DNA of 56,871 nucleotides from Ignavibacteria bacterium RIFOXYC2_FULL_35_21 (GTDB taxonomy: Bacteria > Bacteroidota > Ignavibacteria > Kapaibacteriales > UBA2268), in NCBI GenBank assembly GCA_001804705.1, contig MHAY01000032.1, forward strand, positions 1-56,871, given 5' to 3'. Below, in pieces: positions 16,613-26,460 of this stretch. Each line of letters begins with the position of its first letter. Position 1 is the stretch's first letter. The translations under genes and the position numbers were made by a program. Below the pieces are notes generated by a model that saw only the letters and a program-made list of their open reading frames with translations, was not told where the DNA came from and searched no databases.

Positions 16613-19543
16613 ATGAAAAAATATATATTTATTGTGAGCTTCCTGTTGCTTTGCTGGCGGCTTAATGCTACACCCATTACCGGCTATGAGTACTGGTTTG
16701 ATAGCGATACCAGTAATAAGGTAACAGTTATGACAACAGATACTTCTATAACCATAGAAACAATTTATAGTGGTTTGGATGTATCATCAATGAATCGGGG
16801 ACTCCATTTTCTTTACGTTCAATTTAAAAATAGCGAAGAAAATGTGGGAGATGTGCAAAGCATGTATTTTATAATTCCCGATTCACCACCCTGGACTAAT
16901 CCTGACAACAGAATAACAGGATATGAATACTGGCTCGATAATCAATTTAATGAAAGAACTATTATCCCTGTTGATAATCTCGAATCGTTCACAATAACTA
17001 CTGATATTGATTATAGTAGTTTAAACCGGGGTATTCACTTCTTCCATATCCGCTTCAGGGACAGCGAGGGTAAATGGAGTTGCGTTCAAAGTAACTATTT
17101 TGTCATTCCTGATAATGTACTGCCTTGGACCAATCCGAACAATGTCCTGACTGAGTATCAGTATTGGATTGATAGCCATTTTGATCAGATAGTATCAGGA
17201 ACAATTGATAATCTCTCATCCTTCAATATCACAACAGATGTGGATTACAGCTATCTGAACCGCGGATTACATTTTTTCCATATCCGCTTCAAGGATAGTG
17301 AGGGCAAATGGAGTTGTGTACAGAGTAATTACTTCATTATTCCTGATGTACTGCCATGGACAAATGAGTCAAATGTACTAAACGAATACGAGTATTGGCT
17401 CGATAATCAATACGAACAAAAAGTAAGCGGAACAACTAATAATGTTAAATCGTTTACAATATCTGAGAACATTGATTACAGCACTCTGAATCGTGGTCTT
17501 CATTTCTTCCATATCAGGTTCAAGGATAGTGAAAGCAAGTGGAGCTGTGTACAAAGCAATTATTTTATTATTCCTGATATTGAGCCATGGAGTAATTTAA
17601 ACAATAAAATCATAGCATATAAATACTGGTATGATGACAACACTGCAGGAACTGAGCTTATTACATTACAAGAGCCTGTAAACCCTTATGAACTGAATAC
17701 TGCTTTTACAGTACCTAATTTTTCCGAAGGTACAACACATTCCTTTAATATTCAGTTTATGGATTTAGAAGGAATGTGGTCGAGTGTAATTACATCAGAA
17801 TTTACATTCAATAATTCCATACCTGTTGCTGATGCAGGACTTTCGGATGAATATGTATATCTCGGTCAATCTGTCGAGCTTACCGGCTCAACAACAGATC
17901 CAAATAATGACCCGATTACAGCTTATGAATGGGTAATTGTGAGTACACCTGTAGGTTCAACTTTAGGCGGGACAACTGTTAGCACGTCAGATTTTAATTT
18001 CACACCGGATGTAGTTGGTGACTATCAGATATCATTCAGGGCATCCGATGGCTTGGCATGGAGTGATGCTGATTATGTTACAGTTCATGTAGCAGAAAAT
18101 CAAGTCCCGGTTGCAGTTATTTCTGCTGATGTTACTTCAGGTAAAGCTCCTCTGACTGTCAACTTTGATGGCTCTCAGTGCAGTGACCCGGAAAATGTTC
18201 AGCTTCAATATGAATGGGATTTCGGAGATGGCAGTCCTGTTTCTAATGAAATATCTCCTGCTCATATATACAATACTCCCGGGATTTATAATGTTACCGT
18301 AAAAGTTTCAGACGGCTTTAATCCACCGGTTGAAAGCAATATTACGATTACCGTGCTTATTCCTAATTATCCACCAATTGCTATATGCAAGGATGTTACA
18401 GTATATGCAAATGCTACTCAATGTATGGCTAATGCTTCAATTGATAATGGTTCGAGTGACCCGGACAATGATGAAATCACCATTACTCAGGAGCCTCCTG
18501 GTCCCTATCCTTTAGGTAATTCAACTGTTAGTCTAACAGTAACCGATGAACATGGCTTATCTTCATCATGCAACGCAAATGTTAATGTCATTGATAACAC
18601 TCCCCCTGTTGTGCTAACAAAAAATCCAACTGTTACACTTGTGAAAGGTACAGCGTCAATCACGATTGATGATGTTGACAATGGAAGTTATGACAACTGC
18701 GGAATTGCGGAGATGTCACTTAGTAAATCCACCTTTGATTGCAGTGACGGCGGGAGAACAGTTGATGTGATATTAACAGTTACTGATGTCAATGGCAATA
18801 CAGCAACAGGTACTTCGATAGTTTCTGTGATTGGTGAAATCCCATCAATTGGCATTTCAGTATATCCTCCTTATACTGTTCCGGGAGAAGATAAGAACAC
18901 GATTTACCTTGGTTATGGTTATCAAAGTGTAACTTTAACTGCATCGGGTGGTACGAATTATAGCTGGACTTCAGACCCCCCGGGATTTACATCCAATGTT
19001 GCAAATCCTACAGTTTCACCGACAGATACAACAACATACACTGTAACGGTAACAAATGATTATGGATGTACAGGGACAATGTCTATAACTGTTATAGTTG
19101 TAGATTGGAGATGCGGCAATGGTGACCATAAAGTTAAGGTTTGCCATAATGGAAAAACAATTTGTATTGATACACATGCAGTTCAGCTACATTTGGAGCA
19201 TGGGGATTATTTGGGTGATTGCAATCCAAATAATGGACATGATAATGGAGATATAAATCCTGACCCACCAAATAACGATAATATTTCAGTTAGGCTGAAA
19301 CAAAATAATCCTAATCCTTTTGCTACAACTACTGAAATTCAATATTTCGTATCTCAGCAGGCACATGCAACTATTGTTCTGACTGATATAGAAGGCAGTG
19401 AGATTGCCAGGCTTATTGATATGACTGTAAAAGCCGGCTGGAGTTCATTGATTATGAACGGTTCTAACTTATCAGCAGGCACATATTACCTGAGGCTTGA
19501 ATCAATGGGCAAGGTGGATATACTCGGTATAACCAAGTATTGA
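16613..19543 (+). CDS. Large T9SS surface protein with tandem repeats and PKD domains
   Basis: A 976-residue protein. The frame opens at 16553, but AAAGGAG before the ATG at 16613 and the signal peptide that follows (KKYIFIVSFLLLCW) set the start. Residues about 24-400 hold five repeats of about 75 residues, each with GYEYW(L/F)D, LNRGLHFFHIRF and a WSCVQSNYFIIPD ending. Then come PKD/Ig-like beta domains (about 410-590, with YEWDFGDGSP), HYR-like segments (about 590-740) and a Cys/His-containing stretch (VKVCHNGKTICIDTHAVQLHLEHGD). The last about 85 residues (NPNPFATTTEIQY to the end) are a T9SS type A sorting domain. It is probably a cell-surface adhesin or glycan-binding protein in the P2 transcript. 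Confidence 0.85.
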   Translation: MKKYIFIVSFLLLCWRLNATPITGYEYWFDSDTSNKVTVMTTDTSITIETIYSGLDVSSMNRGLHFLYVQFKNSEENVGDVQSMYFIIPDSPPWTNPDNRITGYEYWLDNQFNERTIIPVDNLESFTITTDIDYSSLNRGIHFFHIRFRDSEGKWSCVQSNYFVIPDNVLPWTNPNNVLTEYQYWIDSHFDQIVSGTIDNLSSFNITTDVDYSYLNRGLHFFHIRFKDSEGKWSCVQSNYFIIPDVLPWTNESNVLNEYEYWLDNQYEQKVSGTTNNVKSFTISENIDYSTLNRGLHFFHIRFKDSESKWSCVQSNYFIIPDIEPWSNLNNKIIAYKYWYDDNTAGTELITLQEPVNPYELNTAFTVPNFSEGTTHSFNIQFMDLEGMWSSVITSEFTFNNSIPVADAGLSDEYVYLGQSVELTGSTTDPNNDPITAYEWVIVSTPVGSTLGGTTVSTSDFNFTPDVVGDYQISFRASDGLAWSDADYVTVHVAENQVPVAVISADVTSGKAPLTVNFDGSQCSDPENVQLQYEWDFGDGSPVSNEISPAHIYNTPGIYNVTVKVSDGFNPPVESNITITVLIPNYPPIAICKDVTVYANATQCMANASIDNGSSDPDNDEITITQEPPGPYPLGNSTVSLTVTDEHGLSSSCNANVNVIDNTPPVVLTKNPTVTLVKGTASITIDDVDNGSYDNCGIAEMSLSKSTFDCSDGGRTVDVILTVTDVNGNTATGTSIVSVIGEIPSIGISVYPPYTVPGEDKNTIYLGYGYQSVTLTASGGTNYSWTSDPPGFTSNVANPTVSPTDTTTYTVTVTNDYGCTGTMSITVIVVDWRCGNGDHKVKVCHNGKTICIDTHAVQLHLEHGDYLGDCNPNNGHDNGDINPDPPNNDNISVRLKQNNPNPFATTTEIQYFVSQQAHATIVLTDIEGSEIARLIDMTVKAGWSSLIMNGSNLSAGTYYLRLESMGKVDILGITKY

Positions 19544-19556
19544 TGAATGAATAATT

Positions 19557-19593
19557 AATTGGGGCAAGTTAATTGCCCCAATTATTTTTTTTT
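19557..19593 (+). terminator. Intrinsic terminator
   Basis: AATTGGGGCAA pairs with TTGCCCCAATT across a short loop and is followed by a run of T. It closes the transcript of the two secreted proteins and lies just before promoter P3. Confidence 0.8.
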
Positions 19594-19601
19594 CACTTAT
19601 T

Positions 19602-19630
19602 GAAACCTTTTCGAAAATTCTTACTATATA
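19602..19630 (+). promoter_or_regulatory. ECF-type promoter P3
   Basis: GAAACC (19602-19607), 17 bases, TATATA (19625-19630), 47 bases before the ATG at 19678, the same distance as in P2. The identity to P2 extends over the flanking bases, so the two are probably read by the same sigma factor. Confidence 0.7.
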
Positions 19631-19677
19631 CCATATAGTTTAATCCAAACTTTGTTTTATTCATTAAGGAGTATGTT

Positions 19678-21405
19678 ATGAAAATTTTGAAAACTTTATT
19701 TGCATTTCTTCTTTTCGGAGTAATGTCAACGAGCCTTTTTGCACAAAATCCTTATTTAGTTAAGGATATTTATCCCGGAGCAGTAGAAAGCCGTCCTGTT
19801 GGGGGAACGGGATTGAACGGGATTTTCTATTTCTCGAGCGATAATGGTGTATTCGGCAGGGAAATGTGGCGTTCTGACGGGACTGATGCCGGCACATACA
19901 TTGTAAAAGATATTCACCCTAACAATCCAACCGGGTGGGGTGTACAAATGGTTTATAATGTTAATAATTTATTGTATTTCAGTGGAAATGATGGTAAAAA
20001 CGGCCAAGAACCTTGGAAAAGCAACGGAACAGCTAACGGAACTACAATGATAAAAAATATTGCACCTTCTTCAGGTTCATCTCAACCAAATCATTGGACT
20101 CTTTCGGGGAATATAATCTATTTTAATCCATGTCCATTAAACCAGGACTGGCAGATTTGGAAAACCGATGGCACATCTGCCGGAACAGTGCTTATTAAAA
20201 ATATTAATAAGAAAGGAAATGATGCTGCAAGCTATTTCCACGATGTAAATGGGACGCTTTTCTTTTGGGCTGACAATGGAAGTACAGGCATAGAACTATG
20301 GAAAAGCAATGGTACAACCTCAGGTACAGTCATGGTTAAGGAAATCAGGCCAGGTATCTCATCTTCATATCCGTCCGGTTTTCCAAGACCGTCCTATTAT
20401 ACACCTGTTACTTTTGATTGGACAAAAGAGCTGGCTGTTGGCAGTATTTATTATTTTACTGCTGATGATGGCTCAAATGGAGCAGAGCTATGGAAGAGTG
20501 ACGGTACATCAGGTGGAACCGTAATGGTTGCTAATATAAATTCGTTAGCCGGGTCATATCCGCATTGGCTGACACAAATGGGCAATTATCTCTATTTCTC
20601 TGCTAATGATGGAACAAGCGGTTATGAACTATGGAGCTTAAACCTATCAAATGGAACCGTTTCTTTGGTTAGTGATTTAAATGCACAATCCGGCTCATAC
20701 CCGATGCAGTTGACAGTAGTAAATGATTTACTTTACTTCAGTGCAGATGATGGTGTGAACGGACGTGAATTATGGAGGTATGATGCTGTTAATCCTCCAG
20801 TAGCAGTTACGAATTTAAACGGTTCAGAAAAAGGAGTATATGATTCAACATATTTCAGAATGGCAAACGTATTGACATATCATTACAGATTCCCGAGCTA
20901 CAACGGCACAGTATTTTTTGAAGCTAATGACGGAACTACAGGTTGGGAACTTTGGCAGTACCATCCTGCATCAGGAGTCTCTCTGGTTAAAGATATTAAT
21001 CCCGGCATGGCAAAATCAAGATTGGAGGGGCCTTGTATTGTTGATACTAAATTATTTTTTACAGCTGATGACGGAATACATGGCAGGGAACTGTGGTGTT
21101 ATGATATGAGCCAGCCCATCAATGCACCTATGGTTGTCGAAACCATGCAGTCTGATAATTATAAAATTGACTTTTATCCAAATCCCGCAAGCGAGTCTCT
21201 GACAATAAGCGGTGAATTTAAGAATAATGTCAACCTGAATATTAAAATATTCGACCTGCTCGGCTATGAAATTATGAATACCGAAAAATCTTCAGTCAGC
21301 AGGATTTCCGAGCAAATTGATATTTCCGGCTACCCTGCAGGTATGTACATAATCAACTTCAGATTCAATGGACAGTCAGTCCAGCAAAAATTCATAAAGA
21401 AATAA
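19678..21405 (+). CDS. T9SS surface protein with ELWxSDGTxxGT repeats
   Basis: A 575-residue protein with signal peptide (KILKTLFAFLLFGVMSTSLFA). The body consists of about nine blade-like repeats in which a strand Y/FFSADDG is followed by G-x-ELW-x-SDGT-x-x-GT and VKDI-P-G-S-P. This hyalin-like repeat family is common in secreted bacterial proteins and likely folds as a beta-propeller. The last about 80 residues (DFYPNPASESLTISG to FIKK) are a T9SS type A sorting domain. It is a single-gene transcript with promoter P3 and a terminator after it. Ligand or substrate unknown. Confidence 0.85.
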   Translation: MKILKTLFAFLLFGVMSTSLFAQNPYLVKDIYPGAVESRPVGGTGLNGIFYFSSDNGVFGREMWRSDGTDAGTYIVKDIHPNNPTGWGVQMVYNVNNLLYFSGNDGKNGQEPWKSNGTANGTTMIKNIAPSSGSSQPNHWTLSGNIIYFNPCPLNQDWQIWKTDGTSAGTVLIKNINKKGNDAASYFHDVNGTLFFWADNGSTGIELWKSNGTTSGTVMVKEIRPGISSSYPSGFPRPSYYTPVTFDWTKELAVGSIYYFTADDGSNGAELWKSDGTSGGTVMVANINSLAGSYPHWLTQMGNYLYFSANDGTSGYELWSLNLSNGTVSLVSDLNAQSGSYPMQLTVVNDLLYFSADDGVNGRELWRYDAVNPPVAVTNLNGSEKGVYDSTYFRMANVLTYHYRFPSYNGTVFFEANDGTTGWELWQYHPASGVSLVKDINPGMAKSRLEGPCIVDTKLFFTADDGIHGRELWCYDMSQPINAPMVVETMQSDNYKIDFYPNPASESLTISGEFKNNVNLNIKIFDLLGYEIMNTEKSSVSRISEQIDISGYPAGMYIINFRFNGQSVQQKFIKK

Positions 21406-21425
21406 TATTAACTTAACTCAATAAG

Positions 21426-21459
21426 AAAAGAGGCACATTTTCATGTGTCTCTTTTTTTT
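21426..21459 (+). terminator. Intrinsic terminator
   Basis: AAGAGGCACAT and ATGTGTCTCTT form a stem around a short loop, followed by eight T. It lies 20 bases past the stop of the ELWxSDGT protein. Confidence 0.8.
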
Positions 21460-21574
21460 GTGGCTACATTAACCACCCCTTAAATCCCCTCCTTAATTAA
21501 TGAGGGGAAATTTTGACCCCGATGAATATCGGGAGAAAAATAGGGGAGGTCTGATTAACTCATCATACATAAAG

Positions 21575-21748
21575 AAAAAAAACCTTATTGTTTCAGATTA
21601 ACCTTAGTAAAAAGGAAATCACTCCACATCAACCTTATTACCTTATTTTTTATTTCCATTTCATTGTTCACAAGCTAATAAGGTTTATTAAAACGGATAC
21701 ATTTTTTTTCTAAGGTTAAGTGGTAATCATAAGGTTTTTTAAATTGCA
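21575..21748. repeat. Long direct repeat flanking RhuM-Fic, left copy
   Basis: About 174 bases that recur at 22836-23011 with a few changes. The unit is itself internally palindromic: AACCTTATT and AACCTTAG in the left half answer AATAAGG and CTAAGGTT in the right half. The left copy ends 92 bases before the RhuM-Fic start. Confidence 0.85.
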
Positions 21749-21840
21749 TAACATAAATTATTGAATATTAATAAAAATTATTATTTTGTAATATTACATA
21801 TTGTTTTTATGATAACAAAAGAAATTAAACAAATTGAAAA

Positions 21841-22815
21841 ATGGAAAATAAAGGTGAGATAATAATCTATCAGACTGAGGACAACGAAACTCAAATCGAA
21901 GTTCGTCTGGAAGAAGAGACTATTTGGTTAACACAAGCCCAAATGATGAAATTATTTGAGACAACCAAGCAAAATATTAGTTTGCATATTAATAATATTT
22001 TTAAAGAAGGAGAGCTCCAAAGAAATTCAGTTGTCAAGGAATACTTGACAACTGCGATTGATGGGAAGGATTACAATACAAAATATTTCAATCTTGATGT
22101 AATTATCTCTGTCGGTTACAGAGTGAAATCCCGAAGAGGTACACAATTTCGCATTTGGGCAAATAAAGTTCTGAAAGATTTTCTTCTGAAAGGTTTTGCA
22201 TTAAATAAAAAACTTTTACAAAACCAAAATGAAAAACTGAACCAATTGAATGAAACCATAAAGCTGATTTCTTCAATTTCTGCTTCAGAATATCTTAATG
22301 CAGAAAACAAAGATACAATTTTATTACTATTGGAAAGATATTCGAAAGCTCTTAATATTCTGGATGACTATGATTATAATAAATTCAGTGAAATTCAGGA
22401 AAACGAAGGTACAGTATATATTCTAAAATATGACGAAGTAAGGAAAATTATTAATAAAATGAAGTCAACTGTTAACAATTCCAAATATTTTGGGAAAGAA
22501 AAGGATGAATCGTTGAAAAGCTCAATATCTGCAATTTATCAGACATTCGATGGGAAAGATTTATATCCTACCATAATTGAAAAGGCAGTTATTCTGTTAT
22601 ATTTCATTGTCAAAAACCATTCATTTGTAGATGGTAACAAAAGAATTGCCGCATCAGTTTTTTTATATTTCCTTGCTCAAAATAAAATACTCGCTCAAAT
22701 CGAATTGGATAATGATTTATTAGTTGCTTTGACTTTGATGATAGCAAACAGCAAACCATCGGACAAAGATTTGATTGTGAATATTGTATCCGTTATTTTG
22801 CAGGTGAAGAATTAA
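21841..22815 (+). CDS. RhuM-Fic/Doc fusion protein
   Basis: A 324-residue protein. The N-terminal half (residues 1-125: IIIYQTEDNETQIEVRLEEE, TIWLTQAQMMKLFETTKQNI, DVIISVGYRVKSRRGTQFRIWA) is the RhuM-type virulence domain. The C-terminal half is a Doc-like Fic domain with HSFVDGNKRIA at 260-270. This matches H-x-F-x-D-G-N-K-R of Doc rather than HPFxxGNGR of AMP-transferring Fic, so phosphorylation or another phosphotransfer is possible. A helical linker joins the two. It is a single gene enclosed by about 175-bp direct repeats, which suggests it moves or moved as a cassette. No antitoxin-like partner is seen. Confidence 0.85.
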   Translation: MENKGEIIIYQTEDNETQIEVRLEEETIWLTQAQMMKLFETTKQNISLHINNIFKEGELQRNSVVKEYLTTAIDGKDYNTKYFNLDVIISVGYRVKSRRGTQFRIWANKVLKDFLLKGFALNKKLLQNQNEKLNQLNETIKLISSISASEYLNAENKDTILLLLERYSKALNILDDYDYNKFSEIQENEGTVYILKYDEVRKIINKMKSTVNNSKYFGKEKDESLKSSISAIYQTFDGKDLYPTIIEKAVILLYFIVKNHSFVDGNKRIAASVFLYFLAQNKILAQIELDNDLLVALTLMIANSKPSDKDLIVNIVSVILQVKN

Positions 22816-22835
22816 TTATATAATGGGCATCAGAT

Positions 22836-23011
22836 AAAAAAAACCTTATTATTTCAGATTAACCTTAGAAACAAGGTAATCACTACACATCAACCTTATT
22901 ACCTTATTTTTTAATTTTATTTCATTTTTAATAAGGTAATAAGGTTTATTAAAACGGATACATTTTTTTTACTAAGGTTGAATGGTTTTAATAAGGTTTT
23001 ATTAAATTGCA
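22836..23011. repeat. Long direct repeat flanking RhuM-Fic, right copy
   Basis: Second copy of the unit at 21575-21748, ending at AAATTGCA, 57 bases before the start of the first TPR-CHAT gene. Same internal AACCTTATT/AATAAGGTT palindromes. Confidence 0.85.
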
Positions 23012-23068
23012 AATATGAATTACGAATTGTGTTTAAATTTTAAATTGAAAATTAATAGTAGCGATCTT

Positions 23069-26000
23069 ATGAAACAAATCAAATTTATTACAGTATTAAT
23101 ATTATTCATTATTCACTGTTCACTATTCACTACTTCTGCTTCCGCCCAGTCCTGGCAGGAGCTGATGGACAGCACAAAATTCTATCAGGAAAAGCAGGAC
23201 TACCAAACAGCTTTGGAATGGGCAGAGAAAGCACTGCCGCAGGCAGAAAAAGAATTTGGAGAGAAGGATACGAATTATGTGTCAACACTCGGCTCTATCT
23301 CAGAAATATATTATTATCAAGGTAACCTTGATTCTGCAATTTATTATGGAGATATAAATCTTAAAATATGCAGAACTATATTCAAGGACGACCATCCTGA
23401 TTTAGCAAATTCCATCAACAACATGGCTTATTTCTACGATGGCAGGGGCAATTACAAGGAAGCAGAGCCGCTATACAAAGAAGCATTGGAAATGCGAAGA
23501 CGCATCTTCAAGGGCGACCGTCCTGCTTTAGCAGGTTCCATCAATAATATGGCTATGTTCTACAATGGCAGGGGCAATTACAAGGAAGCAGAGCCACTAT
23601 TTAAAGAAGCATTGGAAATGCGAAGACGCATCTTCAAGGGCGACCATCCTGATTTAGCAAATTCCATCAACAACATGGCTTATTTCTACAATGGCAGGGG
23701 CAATTACAAGGAAGCTGAGCCGCTATACAAAGAAGCATTGGAAATGCGAAGACGCATCTACAAAAGCGACCATCCTGCTTTAGCAGGTTCCATCAATAAT
23801 ATGGCTTATTTCTACAATGGCAGGGGCAATTACAAGGAAGCTGAGCCTCTTTATAAAGAAGCTCTTGAGATGAGAAGGAGACTATTCAAAGGCGACAATC
23901 CTGATTTAGCAAATTCCATCGGCAGCATGGCTTCGTTCTACAATGGCAGGGGCAATTACAAGGAAGTTGAGCCGCTATACAAAGAAGCATTGGAAATGCG
24001 AAGACGCATCTTCAAGGGCGACCATCCTGCTTTAGCAGGTTCCATCAACAACATGGCTTATTTCTACGATGGCAGGGGCAATTACAAGGAAGCTGAGCCG
24101 CTATACAAAGAAGCATTGGAAATGTTCAGACGCATCTTCAAGGGCGACCATCCTGATTTAGCAATGTCCATCAACAACATGGCTTATTTCTACGATGGCA
24201 GGGGCAATTACAAGGAAGCAGAGCCTCTTTTCAGGGAAGCCCTCGAGATGTTCAGAAGAATATTCAAAGGCGACCATCCCGATTTAGCAATGAGCTTAAA
24301 CAACATGGCTGTATTTTACCGTGAACGAGGTAATTTCAAGGAAGCAGAGCCTCTATATAAAGAAGCCCTTGAGATGGGTAGAAGACTATACAAAGGCGAC
24401 CATCCCAATTTAGCTTCAAGCATAAGTAACATGGCTGTGTTTTATAGTGAACAAGGCAATTACAAAGAAGCCGAGTCTCTTTATAAGGAAGCTCTTGAGA
24501 TGAGAAGAAGACTATACAAAGGTGACCATCCCAATATAGCAACGAGCATAAACAACATGGCTTTTTTTTACCAAAAACTTGGCAATTACAAAGAAGCAGA
24601 GCCTCTTTTCAGGGAAGCCCTTGAGATGGTCAGAAGAATATTCAAAGGCGACCATCCTATTCTAGCTTTAAGCGTAAACAACATGGCACGTTTTTACCAG
24701 ATGACTAATAGATATACAGAAGCAGAACCTTTATTTGAAGAATTGTTTGAGTCAACAATGAAAAACGTAAGGGAATACTTTCCATACCTGAATGAAACAC
24801 AAAAAGCAGATTATTGGAATACACTTGATTATAGAATTAATAATTATCTTGATTTTGGTGCCGAGTATTCCAAAACAAAACCTGAAATAGTTGAAAAGAT
24901 GGTGGATGTAACGCTTGCCACAAAAGGCATCGTTCTCAACTCCACACAAAAAGCATTGAGCAAGGCAAGGCAAACCAGAAGGACACTGGATGACTGGATA
25001 AACACACGCCAGTTGTGGATGAACCTCGTTCAGAATCCCGATAAGGCAAAAAAGATGGGATATGATGTTGATTCAGTTGAAAGAGTTGCAGCAGAGCTTG
25101 AGAAAGAAATTTCAGGTCAATCCCCTGAATTCAGGAAGGCATTCGATACTTCACAAGTAAGATGGCGTGATGTACAAAACAAGCTTGGCAACAGTGAAGC
25201 GGTAATTGAGATAATTAGGAATCAGGGACGAAGAGATAGTTCGGTTAAGTATCTGGTTTTAATTACAAAGAAAAACAGCAAAATACCCGAGCTTGTTGTT
25301 CTTGAAAACGGGATTGAACTTGAAAACAGTTATATAAAACGGTATAAGGGATTGATTGATATACAAGCCAGAGGCACAAAGCTGAGGGATGTTGAGCTTG
25401 ATGAGCTAAAAGGTTTATACAATCAATTCTGGAAACCTATACAGGAAAAGCTTGGAGGAATAAGCACTGCATACCTTTCTATGGATGGAGTGTATAATCA
25501 GTTCAATCCGAATACACTGCTTAATCCTGCGACAAATAAATATGTCTTAGAAGAGATTGATTTAAGATTTTTAACAAGCACTCGTGATTTGGTAAAAGAC
25601 GCAAAATATGCTCAGGAACCAAAGCCAATACCAATGGACAATGCTGTGCTGTTCGGAGCTCCCGAATTTGAACTGAGGAAGGAAGTAATTCCAAGAATAA
25701 AACAACATGAAGATAATAGCCAGACACGGAATTATTACCTCGGTGGTTTGTTAGATGAAATAGCAAAGAGAGGCATAACACCATTGCCCGGAACAAGAAT
25801 AGAGGTAAAGAAAATCACAAACAGTTTCGAGTTGAAGAACATAAAAGCAGAAGATTTCTTAGGTGAGCAGGCATTGGAAGAGAACGTGAAATCAGCGAAG
25901 AATCCTAAAATCCTTCACATAGCTACGCATGGAGTTTTTCTTAAAGATGTCGAGTACATGAGCATGGACTTCGAGTCTGACATGAAAAAGCACGTTGAGA

Positions 26001-26419
26001 ATCCATTGCTCCGTTCCATGCTTTTATTCTCAGGAGCAGAAAACACAATCAAAGGTGAAACGAGCGATGACTTTACAAAAGACGATGGAATTCTTACAGC
26101 CTTCGAAGTGATGAACCTCGACCTTGACGAGACGGAACTTGTAGTTCTTTCAGCATGCAAGACAGGCTTAGGAGAAATCAAGAATGGTGAAGGTGTTTAC
26201 GGCTTGCAGAGGGCATTCAAGGTAGCCGGAGCAAAATCAATTGTGATGAGTCTTTGGTCGGTCAACGACGAGACAACTCAATTACTGATGACAAAGTTTT
26301 ATGAGAATTGGCTCGGTGGAATGCCAAAGCGAGAAGCATTCCGCAAGGCACAGCAAAACGTCAAAGCAAAACATCCAGACTTTTATTATTGGGGTGCATT
26401 TGTGATGGTGGGCGAGTGA
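23069..26419 (+). CDS. Secreted TPR-CHAT protease 1
   Basis: A 1116-residue protein. I start at the ATG at 23069, since a signal peptide (KQIKFITVLILFIIHCSLF, cleavage near ASAQS) begins there. Residues about 55-540 are tetratricopeptide repeats of kinesin-light-chain type, with at least eleven 42-residue units (DHPDLANSINNMAYFY, GRGNYKEAEPLYKEALEM, RRRIFKG). The first seven are nearly identical. The C-terminal about 350 residues are a CHAT domain, a caspase-fold peptidase, with His954 in HIATHG and Cys1030 in LSACKTG. TPR-CHAT proteins cut a target bound by or sensed through the repeats. The signal peptide places this one outside the cytoplasm. It has a tandem paralogue immediately downstream. 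Confidence 0.9.
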   Translation: MKQIKFITVLILFIIHCSLFTTSASAQSWQELMDSTKFYQEKQDYQTALEWAEKALPQAEKEFGEKDTNYVSTLGSISEIYYYQGNLDSAIYYGDINLKICRTIFKDDHPDLANSINNMAYFYDGRGNYKEAEPLYKEALEMRRRIFKGDRPALAGSINNMAMFYNGRGNYKEAEPLFKEALEMRRRIFKGDHPDLANSINNMAYFYNGRGNYKEAEPLYKEALEMRRRIYKSDHPALAGSINNMAYFYNGRGNYKEAEPLYKEALEMRRRLFKGDNPDLANSIGSMASFYNGRGNYKEVEPLYKEALEMRRRIFKGDHPALAGSINNMAYFYDGRGNYKEAEPLYKEALEMFRRIFKGDHPDLAMSINNMAYFYDGRGNYKEAEPLFREALEMFRRIFKGDHPDLAMSLNNMAVFYRERGNFKEAEPLYKEALEMGRRLYKGDHPNLASSISNMAVFYSEQGNYKEAESLYKEALEMRRRLYKGDHPNIATSINNMAFFYQKLGNYKEAEPLFREALEMVRRIFKGDHPILALSVNNMARFYQMTNRYTEAEPLFEELFESTMKNVREYFPYLNETQKADYWNTLDYRINNYLDFGAEYSKTKPEIVEKMVDVTLATKGIVLNSTQKALSKARQTRRTLDDWINTRQLWMNLVQNPDKAKKMGYDVDSVERVAAELEKEISGQSPEFRKAFDTSQVRWRDVQNKLGNSEAVIEIIRNQGRRDSSVKYLVLITKKNSKIPELVVLENGIELENSYIKRYKGLIDIQARGTKLRDVELDELKGLYNQFWKPIQEKLGGISTAYLSMDGVYNQFNPNTLLNPATNKYVLEEIDLRFLTSTRDLVKDAKYAQEPKPIPMDNAVLFGAPEFELRKEVIPRIKQHEDNSQTRNYYLGGLLDEIAKRGITPLPGTRIEVKKITNSFELKNIKAEDFLGEQALEENVKSAKNPKILHIATHGVFLKDVEYMSMDFESDMKKHVENPLLRSMLLFSGAENTIKGETSDDFTKDDGILTAFEVMNLDLDETELVVLSACKTGLGEIKNGEGVYGLQRAFKVAGAKSIVMSLWSVNDETTQLLMTKFYENWLGGMPKREAFRKAQQNVKAKHPDFYYWGAFVMVGE
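23392..24320 (+). repeat. Near-identical 126-bp tandem repeats inside TPR-CHAT gene 1
   Basis: Seven to eight consecutive 126-base units repeat almost base for base (for example GGCAGGGGCAATTACAAGGA recurs in seven units). The similarity at the DNA level, not only the protein level, shows recent expansion or homogenisation. Later TPR units in the same gene are diverged. Confidence 0.85.
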
Positions 26420-26460
26420 TTCTGAATCTTAAATTTTGAATTAATGATAAAGTTGACTAA

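Noticed and set aside
23392-24320. CRISPR array
   Set aside because: The regular repeats are 126-bp coding units without spacers; they encode TPR motifs.
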